From the NCBI GenBank assembly GCA_964615905.1, contig CAZTUB010000006.1, forward strand, positions 273,364-337,363: a DNA stretch of 64,000 nucleotides, in the 5' to 3' direction. The first letter of the stretch is position 1. Each line of letters starts with the position of its first letter. Made by a program: the position numbers and the translations under genes. Below the pieces are notes generated by a model, which saw nothing but the letters and a program-made list of their open reading frames with translations, was not told the origin of the DNA and searched no databases. This DNA is from DATLMR01 sp964615905. Lineage in GTDB: Bacteria > Acidobacteriota > Blastocatellia > UBA7656. Positions 15,936 through 24,226 of this stretch are shown piece after piece.

Positions 15936-18701
15936 TTAGTACTGGTCATTGGGCTTCGGATTCTGCAACTCGCGTTTTGGCGCGTCAAGCCCCGGAAGGG
16001 GCGGTCGCTTTTTGGCGGCCCTCCCTGTCGGCAGCAATGAAGCGGGTGAGACGGTGGAGTCAGACGAGGCAGGCGACATCTCGGTCTCGCCGCCGCTGTC
16101 ACCTCGGCCCGCGTGCGCGTCACCGCTGCACATCTCAAGCGGCTCGCTCCCTATATCAAACTCTATAGTCCTCGTTCGCGCGCAATAGCTGGAAGCCAGC
16201 CGGCCGCTCTCCGCGCAGATTGTTAACGAAACCGTTCCGTAACCGTGAGAGCTGGAATCGATCTGGTCGCCTGCCGCGTCGTAGCTCGCGGCCAGCAAGT
16301 CTTCATCCGAATACATATCGTGCGTGCAAGTGGCGTACGGCTCGGTGCCCGAAATAAAGATCTCCTGTCGTCTCTCTGCGCATTCAGGCGTGGCAACGAA
16401 CCCCGTCGTGGGGTCGATCTCAGCCGTCACTATACCGGCGGGCCTTGTGAAGCTGTCGCCTCCCAGGTCCGTGCGCAGCTCCATCGCCTCTTTCATAAAA
16501 CCGGTCCAGATGGGAAGCGCCGAGTCGGAAGCCTTCAACCGCAAATCGGTGTTGTCGTCAAAACCGACCCAAACGACGCATACCATGTTGGGCGTGTATG
16601 CTACAAACCACCCGTCGTTGGAAGTGCCGGTCTTGCCTGCAATCGCTCCTTTGAGCCCGCTCGCGCGGACAGCGGAAGCCGTGCCGGAATCGACTACCGA
16701 CTGCATGAGGTTTGTCAGCAGGTATGCGACCTGCGGCGTAAAGACGCGTGTCCCCTGGGCAACGACCTTGCCGGTCTTGCGCCCGCCCGAAGCGCTATTG
16801 TCTGCTACGTTCTTTACGGGCACAGGGCGCAGCGCCAGCCCCGCGTTTGCGAACGCAGTGTAACCTGCGGCGAGCTCAAGCGGCGTCACTTCGCTTGCGC
16901 CTAGAGCCATCGAAGGATAAGCCTGGGGTCTTTGCATCCCGCACTCTTCCACGAGGTCAGAGATATTGCCGAGCCCCACACGCATCGCAAGCTCGACCGC
17001 CGGGACATTCAGCGAGCGCGTGAGCGCTTCGCGTAGCGTAACGTCGCGATTGCTAAACGCGCCGTGGTAGTTGCTCGGCTTGTACTCCGCTCGCCCGCCG
17101 TCAAAAGAGAAAGTCTGCGGGCGGTCCGAAATCAAAGACGCGGGGGTGTATGACCGCATGCCGAGCGCCGCCGCATAAATGAACGGCTTGAATGTCGAGC
17201 CCGGCTGTCGCCGCGCATCTGTCGCGCGGTTCAACTGGCTCTCATTGTAATCGCGCCCGCCTACCATCGCCAGCACTTCGCCTGTATGCGAGTCGAGCGC
17301 GACGAGCGCCGCCTGTAATTTTGGCGGCGCGATTCCCTTCCGCGCAGATTTCGCGAAGCTCTTTTCGAGCTTCTCTGTCTGTCGCGTTACCGCTTCAAAA
17401 GCGGCCCGCTGAAGTCGCGGGTCCATGGTCGTATAAACGCGCTGCTGGAGCGGGCCCGCATCGCCGTATCTTTGATCAAGGAACCGCTGCACATAATCTA
17501 TGAAATAGTTCGCGCCGTAATCGACAGCCGGAGCGGCGGTCTTGATCCGGAGCGGTTCGGCTTTCGCTCTTGCCGCCTCGGCCTCAGTTACGGCCTCGGT
17601 AGCCAGCATGGAATCGAGCACAACGTTTCGGCGCTCAATCGCTCTTTGCGAATCGCGGTTCGTCGAATAGCGGTTCGGCGCGTGGATCAAGCCTGCCAGG
17701 AACGCCGATTCTCCAAGCGTCAATTCCGAAATATCTTTTTCGAAGTAGACCTGCGCGGCCTCTCCAAACCCGTGAACGGCGAATGTGCCGGTCTGGCCCA
17801 GGTAGACATCATTGCAATAGATCGTGAATATCTCTTCTTTCGAAAGCCGCGATTCGAGAATTACCGCCATGGCCGCTTCCTTCAGCTTGCGGCCAAAGGT
17901 GCGGTCGCTCGAAAGAAACGAGTTCTTTATCAACTGCTGTGTGATCGTCGAGCCGCCCTGGACGATTCCGCCCTGGCTTAGGTCGGCCTGTAGCGCCCTA
18001 GCGATACCGCGCCAGTCAATCCCGTTGTGAGAAAAGAAGCGCCGGTCTTCAACCGCCAGTACGGCCTGCCGTAGATGCTCAGGTATATCCGAGAAACGGA
18101 CTTCGATCTTCTTTCTCCGGTCGTCGCCCCGAACTGAAGCCAGGAGTTCTCCCTGTATCCCGGTCGATTCAACACGCTTGCCTGTCACCGTGCTTGTCAA
18201 CGCAGCCACGCGGTCGGATTTGTCGATCTCTATGCGGACAGGGATCAAACCAAGCTCGGCTGAAATCAGCTTGTCCGGGACGATCTCGACCGCGTTTGCT
18301 TTTACACGGAATGTCGAAGAACTGGCAGTATCACCTGGCGTGGCCTCTTGATAACCGGCCGCCTTCAGGTAGCCGACCAGTTCATCCATCGACAATCTAT
18401 CGCCCGTGTTGACTTTGAATGGAGAGGTGAAGATGCCAACCGAGTTGTCGAGAAATCCGCCCTTCAACCGCGAGTCGATTTCGCTTGAGAGCACAGTGTA
18501 GTAATGGACGGAAAAGCCAAGCGTCACAATTGCGAGTAGCCCCAGGACGAACAAAACCCTCGGCTGCTTTATTCGCGAAACGATCCTTCTTAAGCTGACG
18601 GGACTCTTTTTCCAGGCGAAGGTAGCGTACTCTGGCCTGCGCGTCCTGCTGCCTATAATCGTGGCGGTTGTGCTGCTCGACGACTCACTCGCTCGCTTCA
18701 T
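15936..18701 (-). CDS. Class A penicillin-binding protein (PBP1B-like)
   Basis: Bifunctional transglycosylase/transpeptidase of 921 aa. After a cytoplasmic tail and one membrane helix (about 50-70) comes a UB2H-like segment (LSMDELVGYLKAAGYQEA). The glycosyltransferase domain contains EDRRFFSHNGID and GGSTITQQLIKN, and the transpeptidase domain has PGSTFKPF, SLNVPA and KTGTSNDGWF. The UB2H-like part places it nearer PBP1B than PBP1A. A Cys-containing C-terminal extension of about 150 residues with a proline-rich end follows. The ATG has AGGAG 9 nt upstream, and a sigma-54-type promoter places the transcript start just before that site. Confidence 0.93.
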   Translation of the reverse strand: MKRASESSSSTTATIIGSRTRRPEYATFAWKKSPVSLRRIVSRIKQPRVLFVLGLLAIVTLGFSVHYYTVLSSEIDSRLKGGFLDNSVGIFTSPFKVNTGDRLSMDELVGYLKAAGYQEATPGDTASSSTFRVKANAVEIVPDKLISAELGLIPVRIEIDKSDRVAALTSTVTGKRVESTGIQGELLASVRGDDRRKKIEVRFSDIPEHLRQAVLAVEDRRFFSHNGIDWRGIARALQADLSQGGIVQGGSTITQQLIKNSFLSSDRTFGRKLKEAAMAVILESRLSKEEIFTIYCNDVYLGQTGTFAVHGFGEAAQVYFEKDISELTLGESAFLAGLIHAPNRYSTNRDSQRAIERRNVVLDSMLATEAVTEAEAARAKAEPLRIKTAAPAVDYGANYFIDYVQRFLDQRYGDAGPLQQRVYTTMDPRLQRAAFEAVTRQTEKLEKSFAKSARKGIAPPKLQAALVALDSHTGEVLAMVGGRDYNESQLNRATDARRQPGSTFKPFIYAAALGMRSYTPASLISDRPQTFSFDGGRAEYKPSNYHGAFSNRDVTLREALTRSLNVPAVELAMRVGLGNISDLVEECGMQRPQAYPSMALGASEVTPLELAAGYTAFANAGLALRPVPVKNVADNSASGGRKTGKVVAQGTRVFTPQVAYLLTNLMQSVVDSGTASAVRASGLKGAIAGKTGTSNDGWFVAYTPNMVCVVWVGFDDNTDLRLKASDSALPIWTGFMKEAMELRTDLGGDSFTRPAGIVTAEIDPTTGFVATPECAERRQEIFISGTEPYATCTHDMYSDEDLLAASYDAAGDQIDSSSHGYGTVSLTICAESGRLASSYCARTRTIEFDIGSEPLEMCSGDAHAGRGDSGGETEMSPASSDSTVSPASLLPTGRAAKKRPPLPGLDAPKRELQNPKPNDQY

Positions 18702-18726
18702 GGCGTCACTCTCCTAATATACAAAG

Positions 18727-18742
18727 AGCAACGTGGGTGCCA
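18727..18742 (-). promoter_or_regulatory. Sigma-54-type promoter of the class A PBP gene
   Basis: On the minus strand the sequence is TGGCAC-N5-TTGCT, which fits the sigma-54 consensus at every strongly conserved base. The -12 C is at 18728, so +1 falls near 18716. The leader is then 15 nt and begins right at the AGGAG of the PBP gene. No competing sigma-70 promoter is evident in the following 25 bases. Confidence 0.7.
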
Positions 18743-18877
18743 GTCCCAGGATGCGCGATGGCGGGGGGTTAATCGCATATATTTAAACGAGTTAAAGACC
18801 AGAGAGGGCGAGGCCGCTTTTGCCTGCCGATTGCAAATGATACATAGCCCTTGGAGCCGTTCTTTGAAAGATTACAA

Positions 18878-18911
18878 CCGTTTTGAGAAACGGAAGGCGG
18901 GAAATCCCGCC
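18878..18911. terminator. Tandem hairpins between DUF4956 gene and class A PBP gene
   Basis: CCGTTT-TGAG-AAACGG (18878-18893), then GGCGGG-AAAT-CCCGCC (18896-18911). Read on the minus strand the GC hairpin follows the DUF4956 stop and precedes a T-rich stretch, so it can terminate that gene. The first palindrome lies about 160-175 bp upstream of the sigma-54 transcript start and could be an activator site instead. Confidence 0.5.
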
Positions 18912-18943
18912 CTCCATCGGCCGCCTGTCAATGACACCTGGGA

Positions 18944-20050
18944 TCACCTGTAGTTGTAAGAAGTGCTCTTCTTCTGGTCCCAGATAATGCTGTCTATGTT
19001 CGCTGGGTCGTATTCGAAAATCTCCTCGCTCAACTGGTCAGTGCTCACCGTTGGGGTTACGCTGACAGCATAGACGATCTTGCCGAGCGGGTCTTTTTCA
19101 TCCTGGCGGTTCATCTCGCGAATCTCGGCCAGGAAGTTATGCTTCTCGAATATCTCCTTCAATATCTCGTCCGTCTCCTCGACGTTTCGCGTCTTTATCG
19201 TAAGCTCAAGCGCACGAGAAATCTGCGCCGGCTCGTAGTATTCGAGCACCCAGAGCATGAGCATCACAAACAGCGAAAGGACAAGCGCAAGCTCCCACCT
19301 GCCGACACCCGTGCCAAGCCCGATTGCGAGAGCCACGAGCAGCACCGTCGTCTCTTTCGGATCGCGCACATTCGTGCGAAACCTGACGAGCGATGCGGCG
19401 GCAAAGATGCCGAACGCGCGGGCAGCATTATCCGCGACAATCATCATCAGGGCGGACGCGACTACCGCGAGCAGTATTTGAGTCTGAGAGACATACGGGT
19501 TTCTCTGAATACCCGGCAGGTCCTTCCTTGGGCGAAAGGCAAGGAGCGCGCTCAGCAACGCTGCGAGCGAAAGCCTGAGCAGCACCCTGGCAATTGTCGA
19601 AGGCCAGCTCTCTGTCCGTGTTTGAGCAGTCGTGTCGGCAGGCTGCGACTGAAAAATACTGCCAATCCCCGTATCGGGCTCGGCAGGCTGTGTCGCAGGC
19701 TGATTCGCTGGCTGTGCGGCAGGGCTCGCACCAGGGCTCGCAGTCGGTCTCGGCGGGGTCGCCACCTGCGTCTGCGGCTCTGTCGATTTGCTCGTCAGGT
19801 TGTAAGTGACTACGCCGAGGACGAGAAGCCCCGCGACAAGCGCTGCCACAAGCAACCCCGGCCTGTTTGTCAGGTTTGACAGCCCGTTTTTCGAAGGCCG
19901 ATTTCTTTCATTATTCGCGCGCCGGACGGCGTCTTGCGCACTCGTCCTTACTTCCGACCACCGGCCTTCATCGCGACCGTATCGCCTGTCATCCTCCGGC
20001 GGCAAATCCTCAAACGGCTCCGGGTCATCGTCCGACCTTCGATTGCTCAT
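18944..20050 (-). CDS. DUF4956-type membrane protein with long disordered N-terminal region
   Basis: A highly charged N-terminal region (about 1-60) is followed by a membrane helix near 68-88, a Pro/Ala/Gln-rich linker (about 95-145) and a DUF4956-like core of four or five helices. Its signature is AFGIFAAASLVRFRTN followed by DPKETTVLLVALAIGLG. A soluble C-terminal domain of about 90 residues ends in DSIIWDQKKS. The family is of unknown function and has been linked to polymerisation or export of anionic polymers in some genomes; nothing here tests that. It is preceded by an ordinary ribosome-binding site and stands apart from the ligase operon by 200 nt. Confidence 0.8.
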   Translation of the reverse strand: MSNRRSDDDPEPFEDLPPEDDRRYGRDEGRWSEVRTSAQDAVRRANNERNRPSKNGLSNLTNRPGLLVAALVAGLLVLGVVTYNLTSKSTEPQTQVATPPRPTASPGASPAAQPANQPATQPAEPDTGIGSIFQSQPADTTAQTRTESWPSTIARVLLRLSLAALLSALLAFRPRKDLPGIQRNPYVSQTQILLAVVASALMMIVADNAARAFGIFAAASLVRFRTNVRDPKETTVLLVALAIGLGTGVGRWELALVLSLFVMLMLWVLEYYEPAQISRALELTIKTRNVEETDEILKEIFEKHNFLAEIREMNRQDEKDPLGKIVYAVSVTPTVSTDQLSEEIFEYDPANIDSIIWDQKKSTSYNYR

Positions 20051-20249
20051 CTAGCTGCCTCCTAATCAATTCACGCAAATACCGGCCAATGCCATAATGC
20101 AATGCCTGTGCCTGCGAAGAACTCCCAAGCCTTTATCACCACGTCCAAAATAGTCTTATTTAATCAACATTTAGCCGTAATGTCGAACGGTTAGCGGCCT
20201 GGTTCGATGACGGCGAGGCTGAAGGGATGAACGGTTTTCATACTGGCAG

Positions 20250-20615
20250 TCAAGCTTGAGACATTGCGCGGCGCAACGTGCGATATGAAAGACCGGCACA
20301 TACTACAACATAAGCAACGAAAAGAACGATGATTGAAGGGGTAGGGTCATACGGAGCGGCGGGGTCGGGGGCGGCAGGGTGAGGCAGCTTGTAAGCATGA
20401 TAGATGCCTGCGGAAAACCATGTATAAAACATCAGGCAGGTAAACCAGAACATGGCCGCCCAAATAGCCAGCGCGACCACCCCTTCAAGGAATATTTTGC
20501 CCCGCCCGGTCCTCGATAGCCTTAGATCCAGGCCGGACTTCACAAGGATAATCAGGGGCGGACCCAGAGCAAGACCGGAGAGGGCCAGGATTATCAGTTC
20601 GCGAATTACGCCCAT
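20250..20615 (-). CDS. Small membrane protein of unknown function
   Basis: 121 aa with three predicted membrane helices (about 5-25, 42-68, 93-112) and a Pro/Ala-rich loop (LPHPAAPDPAAPYDP) between the second and third. It is not recognised as a known family. It begins 15 nt after the stop of the GCS2-type ligase, in the same direction, so it is the last gene of the four-gene ligase operon. A role in export or anchoring of the operon's product is conceivable but unsupported. Confidence 0.65.
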   Translation of the reverse strand: MGVIRELIILALSGLALGPPLIILVKSGLDLRLSRTGRGKIFLEGVVALAIWAAMFWFTCLMFYTWFSAGIYHAYKLPHPAAPDPAAPYDPTPSIIVLFVAYVVVCAGLSYRTLRRAMSQA

Positions 20616-20630
20616 GCCCTCAACCCGGCT

Positions 20631-21734
20631 TCAGGCGGTGAAGCACTCCTCCGTCTCGGCGATCAGGTGGTCCACGACTGCCTCAAGGCTGTTGGTCGCC
20701 TCGAATACTTTTAGCTGGCGGTCGGCGCTCGTTCCCTTCTCAAGGATCGTGTGAACGTACTCGACCTCTTTGCGGCTGTCGAGAATATCGAGCTGGTCGT
20801 CTACGAACTCTAAAAGCTCAAGTATCAGGTCGCGGACGGGGACCTCTTTCTGTTGCCCGAAATCTATCAGCTTGCCGTCGAGCCCGTAGCGGACGGCCCT
20901 CCACTTGTTCTCCTGTATGAGCGCGCGGCGGTAAAGCCTGAACCCCATATTCTTCTTCAACAGGCTATAGAGTTTCGAGATGATTGCCTGTATGAGCGCC
21001 GCGAGACAGATCACCTCATCGACCTTTGACGGCAGGTCGCATATGCGAACTTCGAGCGTCGGGAAGAACGGGTGCGGGCGTATGTCCCACCAGATCTTTT
21101 TGGGGTTGTCTATGCAGCCTGTCTTGACAAGCAGCTTCACGTAATTGTCGTATTCGGACCACGAGCTGAAGTAGTCAGGGATGTCCGTGCGCGGGAACTT
21201 CTTGAAGACCTCTGACCTGTAGCTCTTGAGCCCCGTCCTTGTGCCCATCCAGAAGGGAGAGCTGGTCGAAAGCGCGAGCACGTGAGGGAGGAAATAGCGC
21301 ACGGCGTTCATAAGTTGAATCTGCGCTTCGCGGTCGGCAATCCCGACGTGGACGTGCATGCCGAAGATCAAAAGCGACTGGGCGAGAAACTGCATCTCGT
21401 TTACGACGGCCTCGTATCGCTCGTGGGGCGTGATCTTCTGGTCTTTCCAATTCGAGAACGGATGCGTGGACGCGGCGGCGATTCGCAGCCCCTTGCTGTG
21501 CGCAAGCCCAGCGATAGTCTGCCGGAGCCTGATCACATCGGTGCGGGCCTCCTGAATATTGGCGCATATCCCCGTGCCGACCTCGATCATAGACTGGTGC
21601 ATTTCGGGTTTTACCTGCTCGCCGAGTATCATCGTGCCCTCGTCGATCATCTCCGTTATATGCGAACGCAGGTCGCGAGTCTGTGGGTCTACGATCTGGA
21701 ACTCTTCCTCAATTCCGAGTGTGAAGTCAGGCAT
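20631..21734 (-). CDS. ybdK: Carboxylate-amine ligase, YbdK/GCS2 family
   Basis: ATP-dependent ligase of the glutamate-cysteine ligase 2 fold. The N-terminus GIEEEFQIVDP carries the metal-binding glutamates; HVHVGIADRE and the WWDIRPHPFFPTLEVRICD segment are typical of YbdK/EgtA-like enzymes. Length (367 aa) fits. YbdK-like proteins have weak gamma-glutamyl-cysteine ligase activity, and relatives make other amide bonds. AGGAGG lies before the ATG; 22 nt separate it from the upstream permuted ATP-grasp-like gene. Clustering with two further ligase-like genes argues for a dedicated small peptide product rather than glutathione. Confidence 0.88.
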   Translation of the reverse strand: MPDFTLGIEEEFQIVDPQTRDLRSHITEMIDEGTMILGEQVKPEMHQSMIEVGTGICANIQEARTDVIRLRQTIAGLAHSKGLRIAAASTHPFSNWKDQKITPHERYEAVVNEMQFLAQSLLIFGMHVHVGIADREAQIQLMNAVRYFLPHVLALSTSSPFWMGTRTGLKSYRSEVFKKFPRTDIPDYFSSWSEYDNYVKLLVKTGCIDNPKKIWWDIRPHPFFPTLEVRICDLPSKVDEVICLAALIQAIISKLYSLLKKNMGFRLYRRALIQENKWRAVRYGLDGKLIDFGQQKEVPVRDLILELLEFVDDQLDILDSRKEVEYVHTILEKGTSADRQLKVFEATNSLEAVVDHLIAETEECFTA

Positions 21735-21756
21735 ACGCGCCTCCTTTTGCTTTCTT

Positions 21757-23100
21757 CTAATCGAGCAACATTGTCGGGACCATCCCTGCGCCCGATGTCA
21801 CGTTGGCAAGCGACGATGTCGAGAGCCGCGTGAACGCGCCTTTGACCCTGCCGAAAAAGAGAAGCGGGTCCAGGTCGAGCAGCTGCTCGATCATCTCAAC
21901 GCTCCCTCTCTGTTCGTCGACGTAGGGGAAAGGCTCCTGGCTGGTCGTCACGCGCTCCTGTACAAGGTAGTCGCCCGCGAGCGCGGCACGTAGGGCGTCT
22001 TCCCATTCGGACTCGCTCGATTCCCAGCCGATGTAAATCCCGTGCCCGCCGTAATCATCATTCGGTTTTAGCACAAGCCTGCTGCTGTTGCCGCGAATAA
22101 AGCTTAGAAGCTCTATGCTGTCACCGCCGTAGGTCGTGCGAACATCTTCTACCCTGCGCGTCCAGGGGACGTGGTCGGCGACTGCCTGCCGTTCGGCCTC
22201 GGTGAAAAGGTGCTGGTGTCGCTCGTCCGTCAGGATGCCGAACAGCATCTTTTTGTGGACATATTTCGTACGAAACGAGTTTACAAAGACAGCAGCGCCC
22301 GACCGGTATGCCTCGATGAAAGCGCGGCACTCATCAGCTTTTTCAAGCAACTCCGTAGTCAGCACGCGGCGGTATACGAGGTCGATTTGAAAGTCCTTAT
22401 GAAAGAGCCTGCCTTCTCGTAGCTCAACCTCGCGCGGGTCGCCTATCGTCGTCGGGTAGCCTTTGCTCTCGAAGAACTCCTTAAACAGCTCGAACTCACG
22501 CTGAGTGGGAAGCCCCTTATAATCGATTATGCCGATCCTCGGAGTCCCGCCTGCGCCGCGTACTTTTTTGTAGACCGCGAGCAAAGATTCGAGCAGGTCG
22601 TCGCGGCAGTACATCGGCGTGATTTTGCGCGACTCCCTGAACAGCTTCATCACCGGGAGATCGTAAAAGATTTGCGCCGACACGTCCTGGTACGCGATCC
22701 CGGCCGGGCATTCCGCGTTCAGCTCGACAAACTTGTAGCTGTCCGTTGTCAGAAACGAGTCGAGCCGCGAAGTGACAGAGACGTCCCCGTATCCGGGGTC
22801 GGTTGCCACGAGCATGCGCTCGCCTTCAGTAAGACCCAATTGCTCAAGCATCAGAGCGTTTGACGGGGCCAGACGGCCGACTTTCTCAATCGCCCCCCAG
22901 ACCGTCTCGCACGCAACGGTTATTCGCTGCCACTCCGCCCGCGTTACAAAGTGAGGTCTCAGATAAGGCGCGAGCGTCCTGCCGCCAAAGATGAACCGCA
23001 CATGGTTTAGCCGCTCGACAAGGTAGTCGCGTGATTCTTCAAGAAGGCCTGGCCTGGTTTCAAAGAGCCTGTTGTACTCGTCGACCGCCGTGCTGGTCAT
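21757..23100 (-). CDS. Predicted circularly permuted ATP-grasp-type ligase
   Basis: A 447-aa protein that resembles permuted ATP-grasp/glutathionylspermidine-synthase-like enzymes. Visible parts are FVELNAECPAGIAYQD (acidic/Asn substrate-side motif), RIGIIDYKGLPTQREFELF, and the nucleotide-binding-like VLKPNDDYGGHGIYIG followed by DYLVQERV. It ends without a further domain. The start at 23100 follows GAGGAG by 3 nt and the stop of the upstream ATP-grasp gene by 7 nt; a longer reading from 23169 would overlap that gene. The substrate is unknown. The assignment rests on motif order, so a structure prediction would be decisive. Confidence 0.68.
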   Translation of the reverse strand: MTSTAVDEYNRLFETRPGLLEESRDYLVERLNHVRFIFGGRTLAPYLRPHFVTRAEWQRITVACETVWGAIEKVGRLAPSNALMLEQLGLTEGERMLVATDPGYGDVSVTSRLDSFLTTDSYKFVELNAECPAGIAYQDVSAQIFYDLPVMKLFRESRKITPMYCRDDLLESLLAVYKKVRGAGGTPRIGIIDYKGLPTQREFELFKEFFESKGYPTTIGDPREVELREGRLFHKDFQIDLVYRRVLTTELLEKADECRAFIEAYRSGAAVFVNSFRTKYVHKKMLFGILTDERHQHLFTEAERQAVADHVPWTRRVEDVRTTYGGDSIELLSFIRGNSSRLVLKPNDDYGGHGIYIGWESSESEWEDALRAALAGDYLVQERVTTSQEPFPYVDEQRGSVEMIEQLLDLDPLLFFGRVKGAFTRLSTSSLANVTSGAGMVPTMLLD

Positions 23101-23107
23101 GATCTCC

Positions 23108-24067
23108 TCACTGCGCGCCTGCCTGTTTCCCCTGGCCCGGGCGCGTGATGTCGTTATTGAGAAGCTCATCCCAACGATGATTGGTTAGCGTGGGCTTTCC
23201 GTGCAGCGCAGTCTCAATGGCAAGGTCGGCTACGCGGTCGACCATCCATTTGAAGTAGACCCCCCCGACAGACCACCAGTCGGCATCGGGCGCGGGATTC
23301 ATATAATCAATCGCGTACGGCGTGTCGCCTACAATGGCAAACTCGACGGTGTTTATGTCATAGCCGAGCGCTTCGTTTATCAAGATCGTCTCGCGGCGCA
23401 CTCGCTCGTCCATCTCAGGATCAAGGTAGTTATCGACGACGAGGTAACGCTGAAAGATAGGGTCATACGGCATAGGGTTTACGTCGCGCTTGCCGATGCA
23501 GTAGGAGCGGACGTAGTGGTCAAACGGCACGTACTCCTGCAAGACCATGCAGTCGGTCCCGCTCTCGTTGTACTTTTGGAGCAATTCTTCACGCGTGTTG
23601 ACGCGCGACACGCCGCGCCAGCCGCCGCCGTCATACGGCTTGATGAAAGCCGGAAGCCCAACGTGGTCAAGGATCTCTTCCCAATCGAGCGGGTATTTTA
23701 GATTCCTCAGCGACTCGCTAACCACGCCTTCTTTGTAATCCTTTTGCGGCAGCAAGATCGTCTTCGGGATGGCAATTCCAAGCTTCGTCGCCAGCGAGTA
23801 GTTGAAGAACTTATCGTCGGCTGTCCACCAGAAGGGGTTGTTCAGCACCTTTGCGCCCGATAGCACGGCGCTCTTCAGGTATGCCCTGTAGAACGGTATC
23901 TCGTGCGATATGCGGTCTACGATCACATCGTACTCGCATTCTTCAGCCATCCTGACGCCGCCGAGCTTGACGTATTCTGCGGTCGGCCCGACCCCACGGC
24001 TGTTTATCTCGTTTATCAACGCCTGCGGGAACGTGCCTTCTCGCCCAACCATTATCCCGATCTTCAT
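23108..24067 (-). CDS. ATP-grasp ligase (RimK-like), first gene of ligase operon
   Basis: A 319-aa ATP-grasp protein. An N-terminal pre-ATP-grasp domain (MKIGIMVGREGTFPQALI) is followed by the nucleotide lid (PAFIKPYDGGGWRGVSRV), MVLQEYVPFDHYVRSYCIG and the metal-binding end NTVEFAIVGDTPYAIDYMNPAPDA. Enzymes of this fold join a carboxylate to an amine or thiol through an acyl phosphate. GGAGG precedes the ATG. No transporter, NRPS or ribosomal precursor peptide is visible next to the operon, which favours a small non-ribosomal peptide or an amino-acid conjugate. Confidence 0.85.
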   Translation of the reverse strand: MKIGIMVGREGTFPQALINEINSRGVGPTAEYVKLGGVRMAEECEYDVIVDRISHEIPFYRAYLKSAVLSGAKVLNNPFWWTADDKFFNYSLATKLGIAIPKTILLPQKDYKEGVVSESLRNLKYPLDWEEILDHVGLPAFIKPYDGGGWRGVSRVNTREELLQKYNESGTDCMVLQEYVPFDHYVRSYCIGKRDVNPMPYDPIFQRYLVVDNYLDPEMDERVRRETILINEALGYDINTVEFAIVGDTPYAIDYMNPAPDADWWSVGGVYFKWMVDRVADLAIETALHGKPTLTNHRWDELLNNDITRPGQGKQAGAQ

Positions 24068-24149
24068 TCGCGCCTCCGCATTTTTCCAAGACTAAAAGAC
24101 CAACGGCAAATACTATAGCAACGCGTCGGAGGCTTGCAACTAGATCGAA

Positions 24150-24179
24150 TTGGCCAAAGCCGCGACGAGCGACTATAGT
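24150..24179 (+). promoter_or_regulatory. Promoter of the YyaL-like gene
   Basis: TTGGCC, 18-bp spacer, TATAGT, 47 bp upstream of the ATG at 24227; it lies in the divergent region shared with the ligase operon. Confidence 0.45.
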
Positions 24180-24226
24180 TTCAGTGTAGGTCGAATTAAA
24201 TTGCGGCAAACCTTGGCGAGGATGAG

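Noticed and set aside
20074..20088. Sigma-54-like TTGGCC...TTGC upstream of the DUF4956 gene
   Set aside because: The GG to GC spacing is one base too short for a sigma-54 promoter.
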